64,000 nt of DNA from Thermocoleostomius sinensis A174 (GTDB taxonomy: Bacteria > Cyanobacteriota > Cyanobacteriia > Elainellales > Elainellaceae): assembly GCF_026802175.1 (NCBI RefSeq), contig NZ_CP113797.1, positions 3,511,026 through 3,575,025 of the forward strand. The letters run 5' to 3'. Shown piece by piece: positions 37,081-46,881 of the stretch. Both the position numbers and the translations under genes were made by a program. The first letter of the stretch is position 1. Each line of letters begins with the position of its first letter. Below the pieces are notes generated by a model that saw only the letters and a program-made list of their open reading frames with translations, was not told where the DNA came from and searched no databases.

Positions 37081-37547
37081 AGGGATGTCGTTGAGAAATT
37101 GTGATTTTCCTGGAGACAAGAACATTGTTCAATTTAGACAGGTTGCCCTCTTTAACCACACTAGTCACGATCCCTGAGAAAGATTGTGAAAGCTTGGGCA
37201 GTACTCTAATAAGTTATACAAAGATTTGAAAAAGAAATTGCTTTGAGTTGATTAAAAGCAGTGAGAGAGCGGCAATTTCTATCCCTTATGGCAAATTCTT
37301 GTGATAGCGTGGAACGATAATTCCACAGTTACTGTACAGGTAATATTTGGGATCTACCAATGAGTGCTATCACAGGGTGTCCGGATTGTTCTGGTTCAGA
37401 AAAGAACTAGAACATAGTTAGGGAACGATGTATCGGTTTATTTATACAATCTCCCATCTACCCTTCTCTACCCATGAACTTTGTTCAGTCAAGATCGTCA
37501 ATCGAATCGAGCTTTGAAGTTAGTTAGCCCAGAGTGCTTCATTAGAG
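37081..37547. other. Divergent promoter region of the second polysaccharide block
   Basis: 467 bases between the divergent GT2 and Wza-type genes. It should hold both promoters, but I can name no boxes with confidence. No gene is seen. Confidence 0.45.
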
Positions 37548-38918
37548 ATGATAAGAACTATAGTGAAAGTTCGACCTGCTCGGTTGTATAGAGTGCAACA
37601 GAGCGTTGCTTCCTCTAAACGGGGTGGGATTGCTCAATTACCTATTCGATCGGTTTCGTCAACAGCGGGGTTGGTGCTTTCAACCTTGGCAACCATGGCT
37701 TATGCGCCTGCAAGTTTGGCGCAAGTTCCCGCGTCTGATCCATTGATTCCAATTAGTCCAACTGAAACGCCGATCGATATTCCCGTAGAATCGACACCTC
37801 GACCTAATACCCTCACAGAGCCACCAGGAGAAGGAGCGATTCAGGTGCCTGAGATTGTGCCGATTCCACCACGTTCGGTTCCCATAGAACCCCTGGCACC
37901 ACTACCAGGTTCAGTGTTTGACTCTCCAGTGCGGGAAGAAGACACATATTTGTTGGGTCCGGGCGATCGCATTGTGGTAGATATTTTTGATGTGCCCGAA
38001 TTCAGTGGTGAAAACGGCACATATACGGTTCTTGTCGATGGTACAGTAACGTTTCCGTGGATCGGGCGCATTCGGATGCAAGGGCTGACACTGGAAGAGG
38101 CAGGAGCGCTACTAGAACGAGAGTATGGTGGCAGAGGTCTGATTCTGGAACCCCTAATCTCGGTGAATTTGGCTACGGCTCGATCGCTCAAAGTCAGTGT
38201 GGTTGGAGAAGTAAAACGCCCAGGACCTTACGCCATTAGCCCAACTGGAGGAACAGCCGAACCCCTGCTGACGGCTACGGCCGGTGGTGTTGCCGTGGAT
38301 CAATGGCCCAGTGTGGTAGATGCCATTCAAGCGGCTGGCGGTATTACCCAACTTGCCGACCTCAGAAATGTGCAAATTCGCCGACCGTCGCGCACAGGAT
38401 CAGAGTCTCTTATTGATGTGAACCTCTGGGAATTATTGCGCAGTGGTAACTTAAATGAAGATATCACGCTACGGGATGGTGATACGTTGGTTATTCCAAC
38501 CGCCGTTGCCTTAAGCTCGGATGAAGCAATTTTGCTGGGTTCTGCTAATTTTGCACCAGAGACGATCACCATTAATGTGGTTGGAGAGGTGATTTCACCG
38601 GGTCCCATCGAAGTTCCTCCTAACATTTCACTGAATCAAGCGATTCAAGCGGCCGGAGGATTCGATCGCCAACGTGCTCGCACCAATCGCGTGGATTTAA
38701 TTCGACTGAACCCCAACGGCACGGCGGTGCGGCGTCGCATTCAACTCGATTTAGCCGCTGGGATTAATGAAGAAAATAATCCTGCGTTGCAACCGGGTGA
38801 TACCGTCATTGTTGGGCGATCGGGCATTGTTTCGTTTGCCGATAGTGTGAGTCCTATCACAGGTACGATCGATAGCATTTTAGGGGTTTTCGATATCTTT
38901 ACCGATTTATTTGACTAA
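37548..38918 (+). CDS. Polysaccharide export protein, Wza type (second copy)
   Basis: 456 residues, larger than the copy at 2052. An N-terminal signal-like segment (TAGLVLSTLATMAYAPASLAQ, residues about 40-60, preceded by a long basic leader) is followed by a Pro-rich linker of about 80 residues. The Poly_export domain is YLLGPGDRIVVDIFDVPEFS, then VTFPWIGRIRMQGLTLEEAG. Two SLBB repeats follow (VSVVGEVKRPGPYAISP and INVVGEVISPGPIEVPP). The long leader makes the exact start uncertain. It is followed by the partner autokinase gene. Confidence 0.9.
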   Translation: MIRTIVKVRPARLYRVQQSVASSKRGGIAQLPIRSVSSTAGLVLSTLATMAYAPASLAQVPASDPLIPISPTETPIDIPVESTPRPNTLTEPPGEGAIQVPEIVPIPPRSVPIEPLAPLPGSVFDSPVREEDTYLLGPGDRIVVDIFDVPEFSGENGTYTVLVDGTVTFPWIGRIRMQGLTLEEAGALLEREYGGRGLILEPLISVNLATARSLKVSVVGEVKRPGPYAISPTGGTAEPLLTATAGGVAVDQWPSVVDAIQAAGGITQLADLRNVQIRRPSRTGSESLIDVNLWELLRSGNLNEDITLRDGDTLVIPTAVALSSDEAILLGSANFAPETITINVVGEVISPGPIEVPPNISLNQAIQAAGGFDRQRARTNRVDLIRLNPNGTAVRRRIQLDLAAGINEENNPALQPGDTVIVGRSGIVSFADSVSPITGTIDSILGVFDIFTDLFD

Positions 38919-39143
38919 GACTCACCCTGAGCCGACAAGGTAGGGATTGCGTCTTTGCATCTCTCGGCTAATTATCTAGACTTAGTGTTTTAACAAACAA
39001 TCAGTGGTGTAGCTACAACGTCCAGTTTTGTGTCCAATTTTGTCAAAACCCTCCAACCAGCAAGCAGTTTATCGGTGGTTTAATCCAGCATACCAACGGC
39101 TCATTTGTTAGGGGTGAATAACTTAAGATACGTAGAGGTCAAC

Positions 39144-41447
39144 ATGGAGACAGAGCAAACATCCCAAGCTTTGACATCTAGTGTACGGAATCGGTCACTA
39201 ATTCAACCGTCAGTTGTAGATTCTGATGAGGTTGACAATCAGTCTAATCGCGGATTAAATCTACGCTCCCTTGGCAGAACGGTTCAACGCCAGGCCCTTC
39301 TCATTGCTGGTGTTGCAACTCTGGTAGCCGTTGGTGCAAGCTACCTAGCAATGCAGGAAGCGCCCGTATATGAAGGGGATTTTCGCATCTTGGCAGAACC
39401 CGTTACCAATGTGGCGCGGGCCGTCGATCCATTCCTGGTCAGCCGTGGACGGGATGATTTGCCCGGACGAGATGCCTTTTCGCTGGACTACACGACGCAA
39501 ATCCAGATTTTGCTGAGTCCAGGCATGTTAAATGACATTGTTCAAGAAGTCCAGACTCAATATCCCAACTTCAGCTTCGAGGATTTACAACGGGGGTTAG
39601 AGGTTCAACGATTAGCCGTAGAGGGGTCTACCGATCCGACTCGCATCATTCAAGTTACCTACGCTGGTGAAGATCCGGGTCTGGTTCAAAAGGTCTTGCG
39701 AGTCACCGCCGATCGCTATTTGCAGTACAGTCTAGAGGATCGGAAAACGCGCACGGGCGAAGGCATCAAATTCCTAGAAGATCAGCTACCAGCGCTGGAG
39801 CAACGAGTGAGCCAAATCCAGGATGAAATTCAACAACTGCAACAGCAGAATGACTTGATCGATCCCGATCTTCAGGGCGATCAACTTTCGACGCAGTTGA
39901 ATGACATCACGACCTTGGCATTGGCTACCGATCGCGAGCTTCAAGAGCAACAGCAGTTGTATTCAAACTTACAGCAGCAAGTAAGGCTGAATCCAGAACA
40001 AGCGGTGGCAGCTTCTGCGTTAAGCGAAGATCCTAATTATCAGGCGTTGCAAACTCAGTTGGTGGAATTGCAAGGGCAAATTGCCGTTGAATCAGCCCGG
40101 TTTGGAAGCAACAGTCCGGTGCTGCGATCGCTGGAGGCCCGTCGAGCAAATATCGAAGCGCTGCTTGCGTCTCGGGCCGAAGCGGTTGTTGGTCCTGGCA
40201 ACACAGGTAATCCGCAAGTCCAAGCGTTTCAAAACTCTGTTCGCCTTGACTTGATTGGGCAACTGATCACTGCCCGCAACCAAATTCAGGTTCTTGAGGT
40301 ACGGAAGCGGGAAATTGAGCAGGCAAGACGACAGTATCAGCAGCAGTTCCAGCGATTTCCAGAAGTGGCTCGCCGTTACAGCGACCTGACACGAGAACTA
40401 GAGATTTCGGTAGAAACTCTTGATCGGCTGCGAACTCAGTTGGAAACGCTCCGAGTAGATGCGGCTCAAACTGAAGTTCCTTGGGAATTGATTTCTGAAC
40501 CCTTGATTCCCCGCGATTCTCAAGGCGATCCAATTCCTGAACCCTCTAAAGCTTCACGAATTGTGATTGCAGGAGCCGCCCTGGGTCTGATTTTAGGGGC
40601 GTTGCTGGCGCTGCTGTTAGAACGCTATCGCAACGTGTTCTACACAGTGGATGACATTTACGAGTCAATTCCGTTACCGCTGGCTGGAGTGATTCCCTTC
40701 TCAAGAGGGGCAAAGCAGTCCTTTGATTTTCCATCTGCCTTTAGCGCCGAAGATATTGATGATAGTCGGTTAGGAACGGCTTCGTTCCGAGAGGCATTCA
40801 CGGATCTCTATTCCAATATTCGGTTGGCCGAACCGCCCGTCCGATCGCTGATGATCTGCTCGGCCGAACCTGGTGATGGCAAAACCACGATCGCGCTTTA
40901 CCTGGCTCAAACAGCAGCCGGGGCTGGGCAAAAGGTGCTGCTCGTTGACACGAACCTGCGGCTACCTCAAGTTCACCATCGATTAGATCTACCGAATACG
41001 CGCGGCTTGAGCGGTCTTCTGTCTGCTGATCACAAGCTAGAGGGCTTTATTCAACAATCGTCTCTGGCTGATACGCTCTATGTGTTAACTGCTGGCCCTT
41101 CCATTCCGGGTTCTGCCAGACTGCTAGGCTCCGATCGCATGAAACAATTGATGGAGAAATTTGAGAACGAGTACGATTTGGTCATTTACGACACCCCTCA
41201 CCTCTATGGTCTGACCGACGCCAGCTTCCTGACCACCCAGGTTGACGAGATTTTGATGGTAGTTGCCACCAACAAAACCAATCGAACCGTTGTCGATCAG
41301 GTGCTCAACAAACTCACAACCGTTCGACCGACGGGTGTTAGCGTCGTTGCCAATTACCTCAAGGAAAATAATGCGAGTGGACCCTACACTCGCTATAATC
41401 CGCCGGGTGGACGACCACGCCGAGACGTGCAAATTGAAAGGGTGTGA
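39144..41447 (+). CDS. Polysaccharide co-polymerase / tyrosine autokinase, Wzc type (second copy)
   Basis: About 767 residues. An N-terminal membrane helix (ALLIAGVATLVAVGASYLAM) and Wzz domain lead into a long coiled coil rich in Gln/Glu (about 210-430). A second helix (IVIAGAALGLILGALLALLL) precedes the kinase domain with Walker A SAEPGDGKTT and Walker B LVIYDTPHL. The Walker A' site reads VDTNLRLPQ rather than the usual DADxRxP, so kinase strength may be altered. The C-terminus is basic with few tyrosines (GPYTRYNPPGG). The ATG at 39144 follows AGAGG by five bases; the TTG at 39105 is less likely. Confidence 0.9.
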   Translation: METEQTSQALTSSVRNRSLIQPSVVDSDEVDNQSNRGLNLRSLGRTVQRQALLIAGVATLVAVGASYLAMQEAPVYEGDFRILAEPVTNVARAVDPFLVSRGRDDLPGRDAFSLDYTTQIQILLSPGMLNDIVQEVQTQYPNFSFEDLQRGLEVQRLAVEGSTDPTRIIQVTYAGEDPGLVQKVLRVTADRYLQYSLEDRKTRTGEGIKFLEDQLPALEQRVSQIQDEIQQLQQQNDLIDPDLQGDQLSTQLNDITTLALATDRELQEQQQLYSNLQQQVRLNPEQAVAASALSEDPNYQALQTQLVELQGQIAVESARFGSNSPVLRSLEARRANIEALLASRAEAVVGPGNTGNPQVQAFQNSVRLDLIGQLITARNQIQVLEVRKREIEQARRQYQQQFQRFPEVARRYSDLTRELEISVETLDRLRTQLETLRVDAAQTEVPWELISEPLIPRDSQGDPIPEPSKASRIVIAGAALGLILGALLALLLERYRNVFYTVDDIYESIPLPLAGVIPFSRGAKQSFDFPSAFSAEDIDDSRLGTASFREAFTDLYSNIRLAEPPVRSLMICSAEPGDGKTTIALYLAQTAAGAGQKVLLVDTNLRLPQVHHRLDLPNTRGLSGLLSADHKLEGFIQQSSLADTLYVLTAGPSIPGSARLLGSDRMKQLMEKFENEYDLVIYDTPHLYGLTDASFLTTQVDEILMVVATNKTNRTVVDQVLNKLTTVRPTGVSVVANYLKENNASGPYTRYNPPGGRPRRDVQIERV

Positions 41448-41658
41448 CTTGAACGCAACCACCGATTCAGACAGTTGAGGACAATCCGAGAATCTGAGAC
41501 GAGGGCAACCCTTCAACTCGGTTTTCGGATTGCGCCTTTCGATTCGGGTTTTGCGTGATGCGTCAGTTCTTTCTACCTGCCTTAGGTGAGGGAATAAAAG
41601 AGACAAGAGAGACGGTATCCATCATAGGCTGACGGTTGGCTGAGCTAATGATGAAGGG

Positions 41659-42486
41659 CTAAGTTAAGGTGATAATAGTCACCTCAGGCGGACAAAACAG
41701 CCGCCCCGGATAGTACGTTCCCAGACCCCGGTTTACATACAGTTGATTACTTCCCACTCGATGAAAGCCTTGCGCCCACTCCCAATGGCGCATGACCTTG
41801 TGACAATCTTCCCGCATGTAGGGAACCCAACGGCGCAGACCCTTAGGAGTATACCGACGGATAGTTTGATACCAGGTTGGAAAGGGGCCCAATCCAGGAA
41901 TGACGATTTGCCCTCCATGCGAGTGTCCTGAAAGCTGTAGATCTACACGCCAAGGCTGTAACCGAACAGCACTATCGGGATTGTGAGACAATACAATCCG
42001 AGGAATAGCCGGATCAAGATTATCCATTACAGGGGCAGGATTGAACTCTTTTGACCAATAATCAGCCAAGCCGACGATCGGTAACTCTGGGCCCAAAGGG
42101 TAAGCAATTTGATTCCACAATACGGAAATTCCACTTTCCATCAGGGCGGTTGTAATTTCTGTCTTTGCCCGGGGTGAGTAAATGTCATGGTTCCCCAAGA
42201 CAGCAAACGTCCCAACTCGACTTTGTAACTTTTGTAACCACTGAGCTAGTCCGTGAATGGGAGAAGGATCGTCGGTGACATAATCCCCAGTCAGCATGAC
42301 CAGGTCAGGCTGAGCTTGATTGCTGGCAGCGATCGCCTCAGCGAGTAGAGCCTCTGACAAACGCAACCCATCAAAATGTAAATCTGAAAGTTGTGCCAGT
42401 GTAGTTCCCTGAAGGGATGCGGGAAGCCCATCTATGTGAACGGTTAGCCTTTCAATGCTCAGCTTGCCTGACAACAGTCTGTGCAT
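41659..42486 (-). CDS. Calcineurin-like metallophosphoesterase
   Basis: 275 residues with the complete metal-binding set: LAQLSDLHFDG (Asp, His), VMLTGDYVTDD, AVLGNHDIYSPR, VLSHNPDSA and LSGHSHGGQIVIPG. This pattern fits the YkuE/YpbG-type class III phosphoesterases, which act on phospholipids or peptidoglycan-related phosphates in known cases; the substrate here is unknown. No signal peptide or membrane helix is apparent, although relatives are often membrane-linked. It converges on the second autokinase gene. The ATG at 42486 is the first in frame. Confidence 0.88.
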   Translation of the reverse strand: MHRLLSGKLSIERLTVHIDGLPASLQGTTLAQLSDLHFDGLRLSEALLAEAIAASNQAQPDLVMLTGDYVTDDPSPIHGLAQWLQKLQSRVGTFAVLGNHDIYSPRAKTEITTALMESGISVLWNQIAYPLGPELPIVGLADYWSKEFNPAPVMDNLDPAIPRIVLSHNPDSAVRLQPWRVDLQLSGHSHGGQIVIPGLGPFPTWYQTIRRYTPKGLRRWVPYMREDCHKVMRHWEWAQGFHRVGSNQLYVNRGLGTYYPGRLFCPPEVTIITLT

Positions 42487-43058
42487 AGCTTTTTTTCCAA
42501 AAGGGCAACTTCAGCTTAGCAGAGCAACGAAGCAGTGGCAGTGTTAGCCATACAACACCTACGAGAAAATTGTTTCCTTTACCCTAGATCTTCACGGTTC
42601 CTTCTTATTGTTGACCCAGGCATCAAACCTAGCGACGAGCGTTTCCACAGCAACCTGATTAACCTCGAAGTTATCTAGCGTAGGACAGACAACCCAGTCT
42701 CTACCTCGGGGGCAAGCCTGTTTGTGCGCTAGTCAAGGATAAGGAGGATTGGCTCTAGATTAAACCCCGATCTGGGCGCTCTTTGCATCTGAAGAAGTTC
42801 GTAATTTTTATAAAAAAGTAGATGGATTCCTTCGTTTTGGCGACAAGATAAGGCATAGATAGGTTAAAAGATAGATGTTTAAACAGCGTTAAATCTATGA
42901 AAAGTTCATTGAAAATAGAGCAAAAATATGATAAGGGGAATTAATTTCTTTGTAACATTTCTTTAATAAATTGGGAAACTGTGCCAATTAAATTGGGGCA
43001 GTTTAAGTCAGGTGGCGAGACACGAAAATCCTTAGAATGTTGAGCTTAATAGAGTTAG
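42487..43058 (+). other. AT-rich upstream region of the secretion cassette
   Basis: 572 bases with no supported gene, clearly AT-rich in the last 250 bases. It should contain the promoter of the isomerase/ABC/HlyD run; I cannot identify its boxes reliably. Confidence 0.45.
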
Positions 43059-43811
43059 ATGACTGTAGTTCTACAAATTGGCGATCGCGCTATCACAGCC
43101 GAAGAACTGTTGCCCCTCATGGCGGGCTATCAGATGATGCCCCGCTTCATTCAAGAAATTTTGATCGATCAAGCGATTGCCTCGATCGAATGCACTCCAG
43201 ACGAGGCGGCAGAGTCTACTCAGCAGTTCTATGCGCAAAACCAAATTGCTGAGGCGGGCGCTCGTCAAGCTTGGTTAGAGCGACATGGCATGACAGAAGC
43301 GCAACTTCAATCGTTGGCAACGCGAGAATTGCGCATCGAAAAATTTAAGCAAGAAACTTGGGGACCAAAGCTGGAATCTTACTTTTTGAGCCGAAAAGAT
43401 CAATTAGACAAGGTGATTTATTCGCTGATTCGCACCCGTGATGTTGGCATTGCCCAAGAACTCTATTTCCGCATTTTGGAAGGAGAGCAGTCGTTTGCAG
43501 AATTGGCTCGATCGTACTCCCAAGGACCAGAAGCTCAAACCGACGGGCTGATTGGCCCCGTAGAATTAAGCGTGCCTCACCCAACGCTGGCACAGTTGCT
43601 GTCCCTCAGCCAACCCGGACAACTGTGTCCACCCACTCGGGTAGGTGAGTGGCTGGTGCTAGTTCGACTGGAAAAATTTATTCCAGCCCAATTGGATGAA
43701 TCCATGCGTCGCCGCTTGTTAGATGAATGCTTCAACAACTGGTTAAAAGATCAGTTTGATAAGTTTGCTCCCTTTAAACTCACTGAATCCACTGCTGCCA
43801 CTGCCCCATGA
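43059..43811 (+). CDS. Parvulin-type peptidyl-prolyl isomerase (SurA/PrsA-like)
   Basis: 250 residues: an N-terminal chaperone-like helical domain (LIDQAIASIECTPDEAAEST, then AWLERHGMTEAQLQSLATRE) followed by a parvulin rotamase domain (VIYSLIRTRDVGIAQELYFR, then FAELARSYSQGPEAQTDGLI, GPVELS). Unlike SurA there is no visible signal peptide, so it probably acts in the cytoplasm on the exported substrate. The stop overlaps the ATG of the ABC exporter by four bases (43808-43811), indicating a coupled secretion cassette. The ATG at 43059 is used. Confidence 0.87.
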   Translation: MTVVLQIGDRAITAEELLPLMAGYQMMPRFIQEILIDQAIASIECTPDEAAESTQQFYAQNQIAEAGARQAWLERHGMTEAQLQSLATRELRIEKFKQETWGPKLESYFLSRKDQLDKVIYSLIRTRDVGIAQELYFRILEGEQSFAELARSYSQGPEAQTDGLIGPVELSVPHPTLAQLLSLSQPGQLCPPTRVGEWLVLVRLEKFIPAQLDESMRRRLLDECFNNWLKDQFDKFAPFKLTESTAATAP

Positions 43812-46800
43812 CCTATACAAAAACCTCGGTTCAAGAATTTTTAGCGACAATCCCCCCGTTTGATCAACTCTCGCCGAGTGCTATTTCGTATCTAACGGAA
43901 CGACTTCAGCTATTGCGCTATCGTATGGGGCAAGCTGTCCTGGTGCGAGACAAGCTTCCCGCCCAGATTTCAATTCTCTATGAAGGTCAAACCCGTCTGC
44001 TAGGTTATGACCCTCGCACTCAGAAACCAATCACGCTAGAACTTTTGCGGCCGGGTGTAGTGATTGGCTGGATTGGGCTGCTGCGCGGCGTTCCCTGCGA
44101 AACGGTGATTGCCTCGACTGAATCGATTTGTCTCACCATTGAAGCGGCAGATTTTTTGGCGTTGTTAGAACGGGAACCCCAGGTTGCTCTAGCATTGCGG
44201 CAACAGTGTCCGTTGATTGAGGTGTTTGATCTGTTGGGGGCAGAACTGCATCGACAGGCAATCGGCGATGCCGACTTAAAGGAACTGGCGGTTCGGGCCG
44301 CTTCGTCTGCGGTGGTCTGTAATTTACCGCCCGGTAGAACCCCACTCAACCAACTCGAAAAAGATCGCATTTGGCTAGTTAGTGGCGGCGAGATTACTCA
44401 TTTTCCCGTTAACAGTCGGTTGAATGTCAGCGGTAAGTCGGCTGAAATGGGTGCGTATTTAGAAGTCACCAGCGATCGACCTGCCCGCGTCGTCGGATTT
44501 CCCCTGACGGTAACAGAACAGATGGCGGCGGCGGCGGAACCCGCCATGTCGTTGACGGAATCTCCAGCGCTGGAACCCGATGAACTCGACATTCCCTATG
44601 CGCCCGATCGCCCGCCGGAACTGGAACCGTCATTGCGAGCCAGTGGCAACCAAAAAAACCTGCAAAAATACCCATTTGTGCGGGGTAAAGGCCAACCAGA
44701 AGCAGCCATGGCCTGTTTTCAAATGCTGTGCCAACACCTGAATGTGCCGTTCCGCCGCGACATCATCAAGCGGGTGTTGCTGAACCAGATGCAGCGATCG
44801 GGCAAAATTTCCCTGGAACTGTGCGGTGCGGTATCGGAGATGATTGGTTTGAATGCGCAATTGGTCACGGTTCCAGCGAGTGCGATCGGGCGATTGGAAG
44901 CCCCGGCCTTGGTGGAATGGCAAGATAGCCTGGCGATTCTCTTCAGCATCAATGAGCGGGAACTGGTGATCGCGGTGCCGGAACTGGGCATTATTCGCCG
45001 CAAACCTGCTGACTTCATCGAAACCTGGGGAGAGCGAGGCGATGTGCTGCTGGTGCAGCCCACCCGACAAACTCCGCAAAAGCGGTTTGGGCTTCAGTGG
45101 TTTTTGCCATCACTCCAGCGCTATCGCAAAGTTTTGATTGAAGTGTTCGTGGCGTCATTCTTTGTGCAACTGTTCGCCCTGGCTAATCCACTGATGATAC
45201 AGGTGATCATCGACAAGGTGATTGTACAGCAGAGCGTTAGTACGCTGCATGTGTTGGGCGTGTTTTTGCTGGTGATTGCCATCTTTGAAGCCATTCTCAG
45301 CAGTCTACGAACGTATCTGTTTGTCGATACCACCAACCGCATCGACATGGCGTTGGGTTCCGAGATTATCGATCACCTGTTCCGGTTGCCCTTGCGCTAC
45401 TACGAACGTCGCCCGGTGGGTGAGTTAGCAACTCGGATTAACGAATTAGAGAACATTCGCCAATTCTTGACCGGCACCGCGCTAACGGTAGTCCTGGATG
45501 CTGTTTTCTCTGTAATCTATATCATCGTCATGCTGCTCTATAGCTGGGTGCTGACGCTGGTATCACTGCTGACCATTCCCTTATTTATTCTGCTGGCGGT
45601 AGTGGCTTCGCCATTAATTCGTCGCCAACTGCGAGTCAAAGCCGAGCGCAACGCTGAAACGCAATCTTACCTGGTTGAAGTGGTTTCAGGGATTCAGACT
45701 GTAAAAGCCCAAAACATGGAACTCCGGGCCCGCTGGCAGTGGCAACAACGCTATGCCCGCTATGTTAGCGCTGGTTTTAAGACGGTGTTGACCTCCACAA
45801 CCGCTGGCTCGGCTAGTAATTTTCTAAACCAATTATCTGGCTTACTGGTGATTTGGGTCGGGGCTTACTTAGTTCTCGATAATCAGCTAACGTTGGGACA
45901 GTTGATCGCATTTCGGATTATTGCTGGGTATGTTACCAGTCCGTTGCTGCGGTTGGCCCAACTTTGGCAGAACTTCCAGGAAGTGGGACTGTCGATCGAA
46001 CGCTTAAGTGATATTGTGGATGCCGCGCCGGAAGCCGATGAGATCGATCGTCAAAATATTCCCATGCCGGCCATTCAAGGAGCCGTTAAGTTTGACGATG
46101 TTTCCTTCCGGTTTGGCACCAGTGGACCCTGGCAATTATCGAATGTCAACCTAGAGTTTCCTGCTGGCTCGTTTGTCGGCATTGTGGGACAGAGTGGTTC
46201 TGGTAAGAGTACGTTGATGAAACTCCTGCCGCGTTTGTACGATCTAGAAATGGGTCGCATCTTAATTGACGGCTATGACATCAGCAAGGTAGAGCTTTAC
46301 TCGTTGCGCCGACAGGTGGGGATTGTGCCGCAAGAACCCCTCTTGTTTGAGGGAACTGTGCAGGAAAACATTGCCATCACTTGCCCGGATGCCTCACCCG
46401 AAGAAATCATTCGCGCGGCTGAGATTGCTGTGGCCCACGAGTTCATCATGAAACTGCCCAACGGATATAACACACGAGTGGGTGAACGGGGTGCGTCACT
46501 GTCCGGTGGGCAACGGCAGCGAATTGCTATCGCTCGCACCGTGTTGCAGAATCCGAATTTGTTGATTTTAGACGAGGCTACCAGTGCCTTGGACTATGAT
46601 TCTGAACGGCGCGTCTGCCTGAACTTGGCAGAAGCCTTCCGCGATCGCACGGTGTTCTTTATCACACACCGACTCAGCACCATTCGTAATGCGGATGTGA
46701 TTCTGTTGATGGACAAAGGTTCGCCTGTTGAAATCGGGGTTCACGATGAATTAATGGCGCTGCGTGGGCGTTACTACTGCCTCTACCAGCAGCAGCAAGC

Positions 46801-46813
46801 CAGCGAAACCTAG
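43808..46813 (+). CDS. ABC exporter with cNMP-binding-like and C39-like domains (type I secretion)
   Basis: 1001 residues. Domain order: a cyclic-nucleotide-binding-like domain (about 15-130), a second regulatory segment (150-235), a Pro/Glu-rich linker, and a C39-peptidase-like domain (about 285-420). A six-helix ABC transmembrane domain (about 440-720) and an ATPase with GQSGSGKST (about 794-802), LSGGQRQR (about 898) and LILDEATSALD complete it. In the C39-like domain the segment GQPEAAMACFQML has Ala where the catalytic Cys should be, and no catalytic His is evident. It should therefore bind substrate rather than cut leader peptides, as in HlyB. With the isomerase and HlyD gene it forms a type I secretion unit. 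Confidence 0.92.
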   Translation: MTYTKTSVQEFLATIPPFDQLSPSAISYLTERLQLLRYRMGQAVLVRDKLPAQISILYEGQTRLLGYDPRTQKPITLELLRPGVVIGWIGLLRGVPCETVIASTESICLTIEAADFLALLEREPQVALALRQQCPLIEVFDLLGAELHRQAIGDADLKELAVRAASSAVVCNLPPGRTPLNQLEKDRIWLVSGGEITHFPVNSRLNVSGKSAEMGAYLEVTSDRPARVVGFPLTVTEQMAAAAEPAMSLTESPALEPDELDIPYAPDRPPELEPSLRASGNQKNLQKYPFVRGKGQPEAAMACFQMLCQHLNVPFRRDIIKRVLLNQMQRSGKISLELCGAVSEMIGLNAQLVTVPASAIGRLEAPALVEWQDSLAILFSINERELVIAVPELGIIRRKPADFIETWGERGDVLLVQPTRQTPQKRFGLQWFLPSLQRYRKVLIEVFVASFFVQLFALANPLMIQVIIDKVIVQQSVSTLHVLGVFLLVIAIFEAILSSLRTYLFVDTTNRIDMALGSEIIDHLFRLPLRYYERRPVGELATRINELENIRQFLTGTALTVVLDAVFSVIYIIVMLLYSWVLTLVSLLTIPLFILLAVVASPLIRRQLRVKAERNAETQSYLVEVVSGIQTVKAQNMELRARWQWQQRYARYVSAGFKTVLTSTTAGSASNFLNQLSGLLVIWVGAYLVLDNQLTLGQLIAFRIIAGYVTSPLLRLAQLWQNFQEVGLSIERLSDIVDAAPEADEIDRQNIPMPAIQGAVKFDDVSFRFGTSGPWQLSNVNLEFPAGSFVGIVGQSGSGKSTLMKLLPRLYDLEMGRILIDGYDISKVELYSLRRQVGIVPQEPLLFEGTVQENIAITCPDASPEEIIRAAEIAVAHEFIMKLPNGYNTRVGERGASLSGGQRQRIAIARTVLQNPNLLILDEATSALDYDSERRVCLNLAEAFRDRTVFFITHRLSTIRNADVILLMDKGSPVEIGVHDELMALRGRYYCLYQQQQASET

Positions 46814-46881
46814 ATCTCCAAACCCAGATCTTTAACTTCCCAATTCCATTGACCCCAAACCAGTCTAAGGAGTCTTCTGTG

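Noticed and set aside
41482-41532. Inverted repeat CAATCCGA/TCGGATTG after the second autokinase
   Set aside because: The arms are separated by a long mixed loop and no T-run follows directly, so I do not call it a terminator.
41124-41606. 160-codon frame antisense to the second autokinase
   Set aside because: It is mostly a shadow of the kinase C-terminus.
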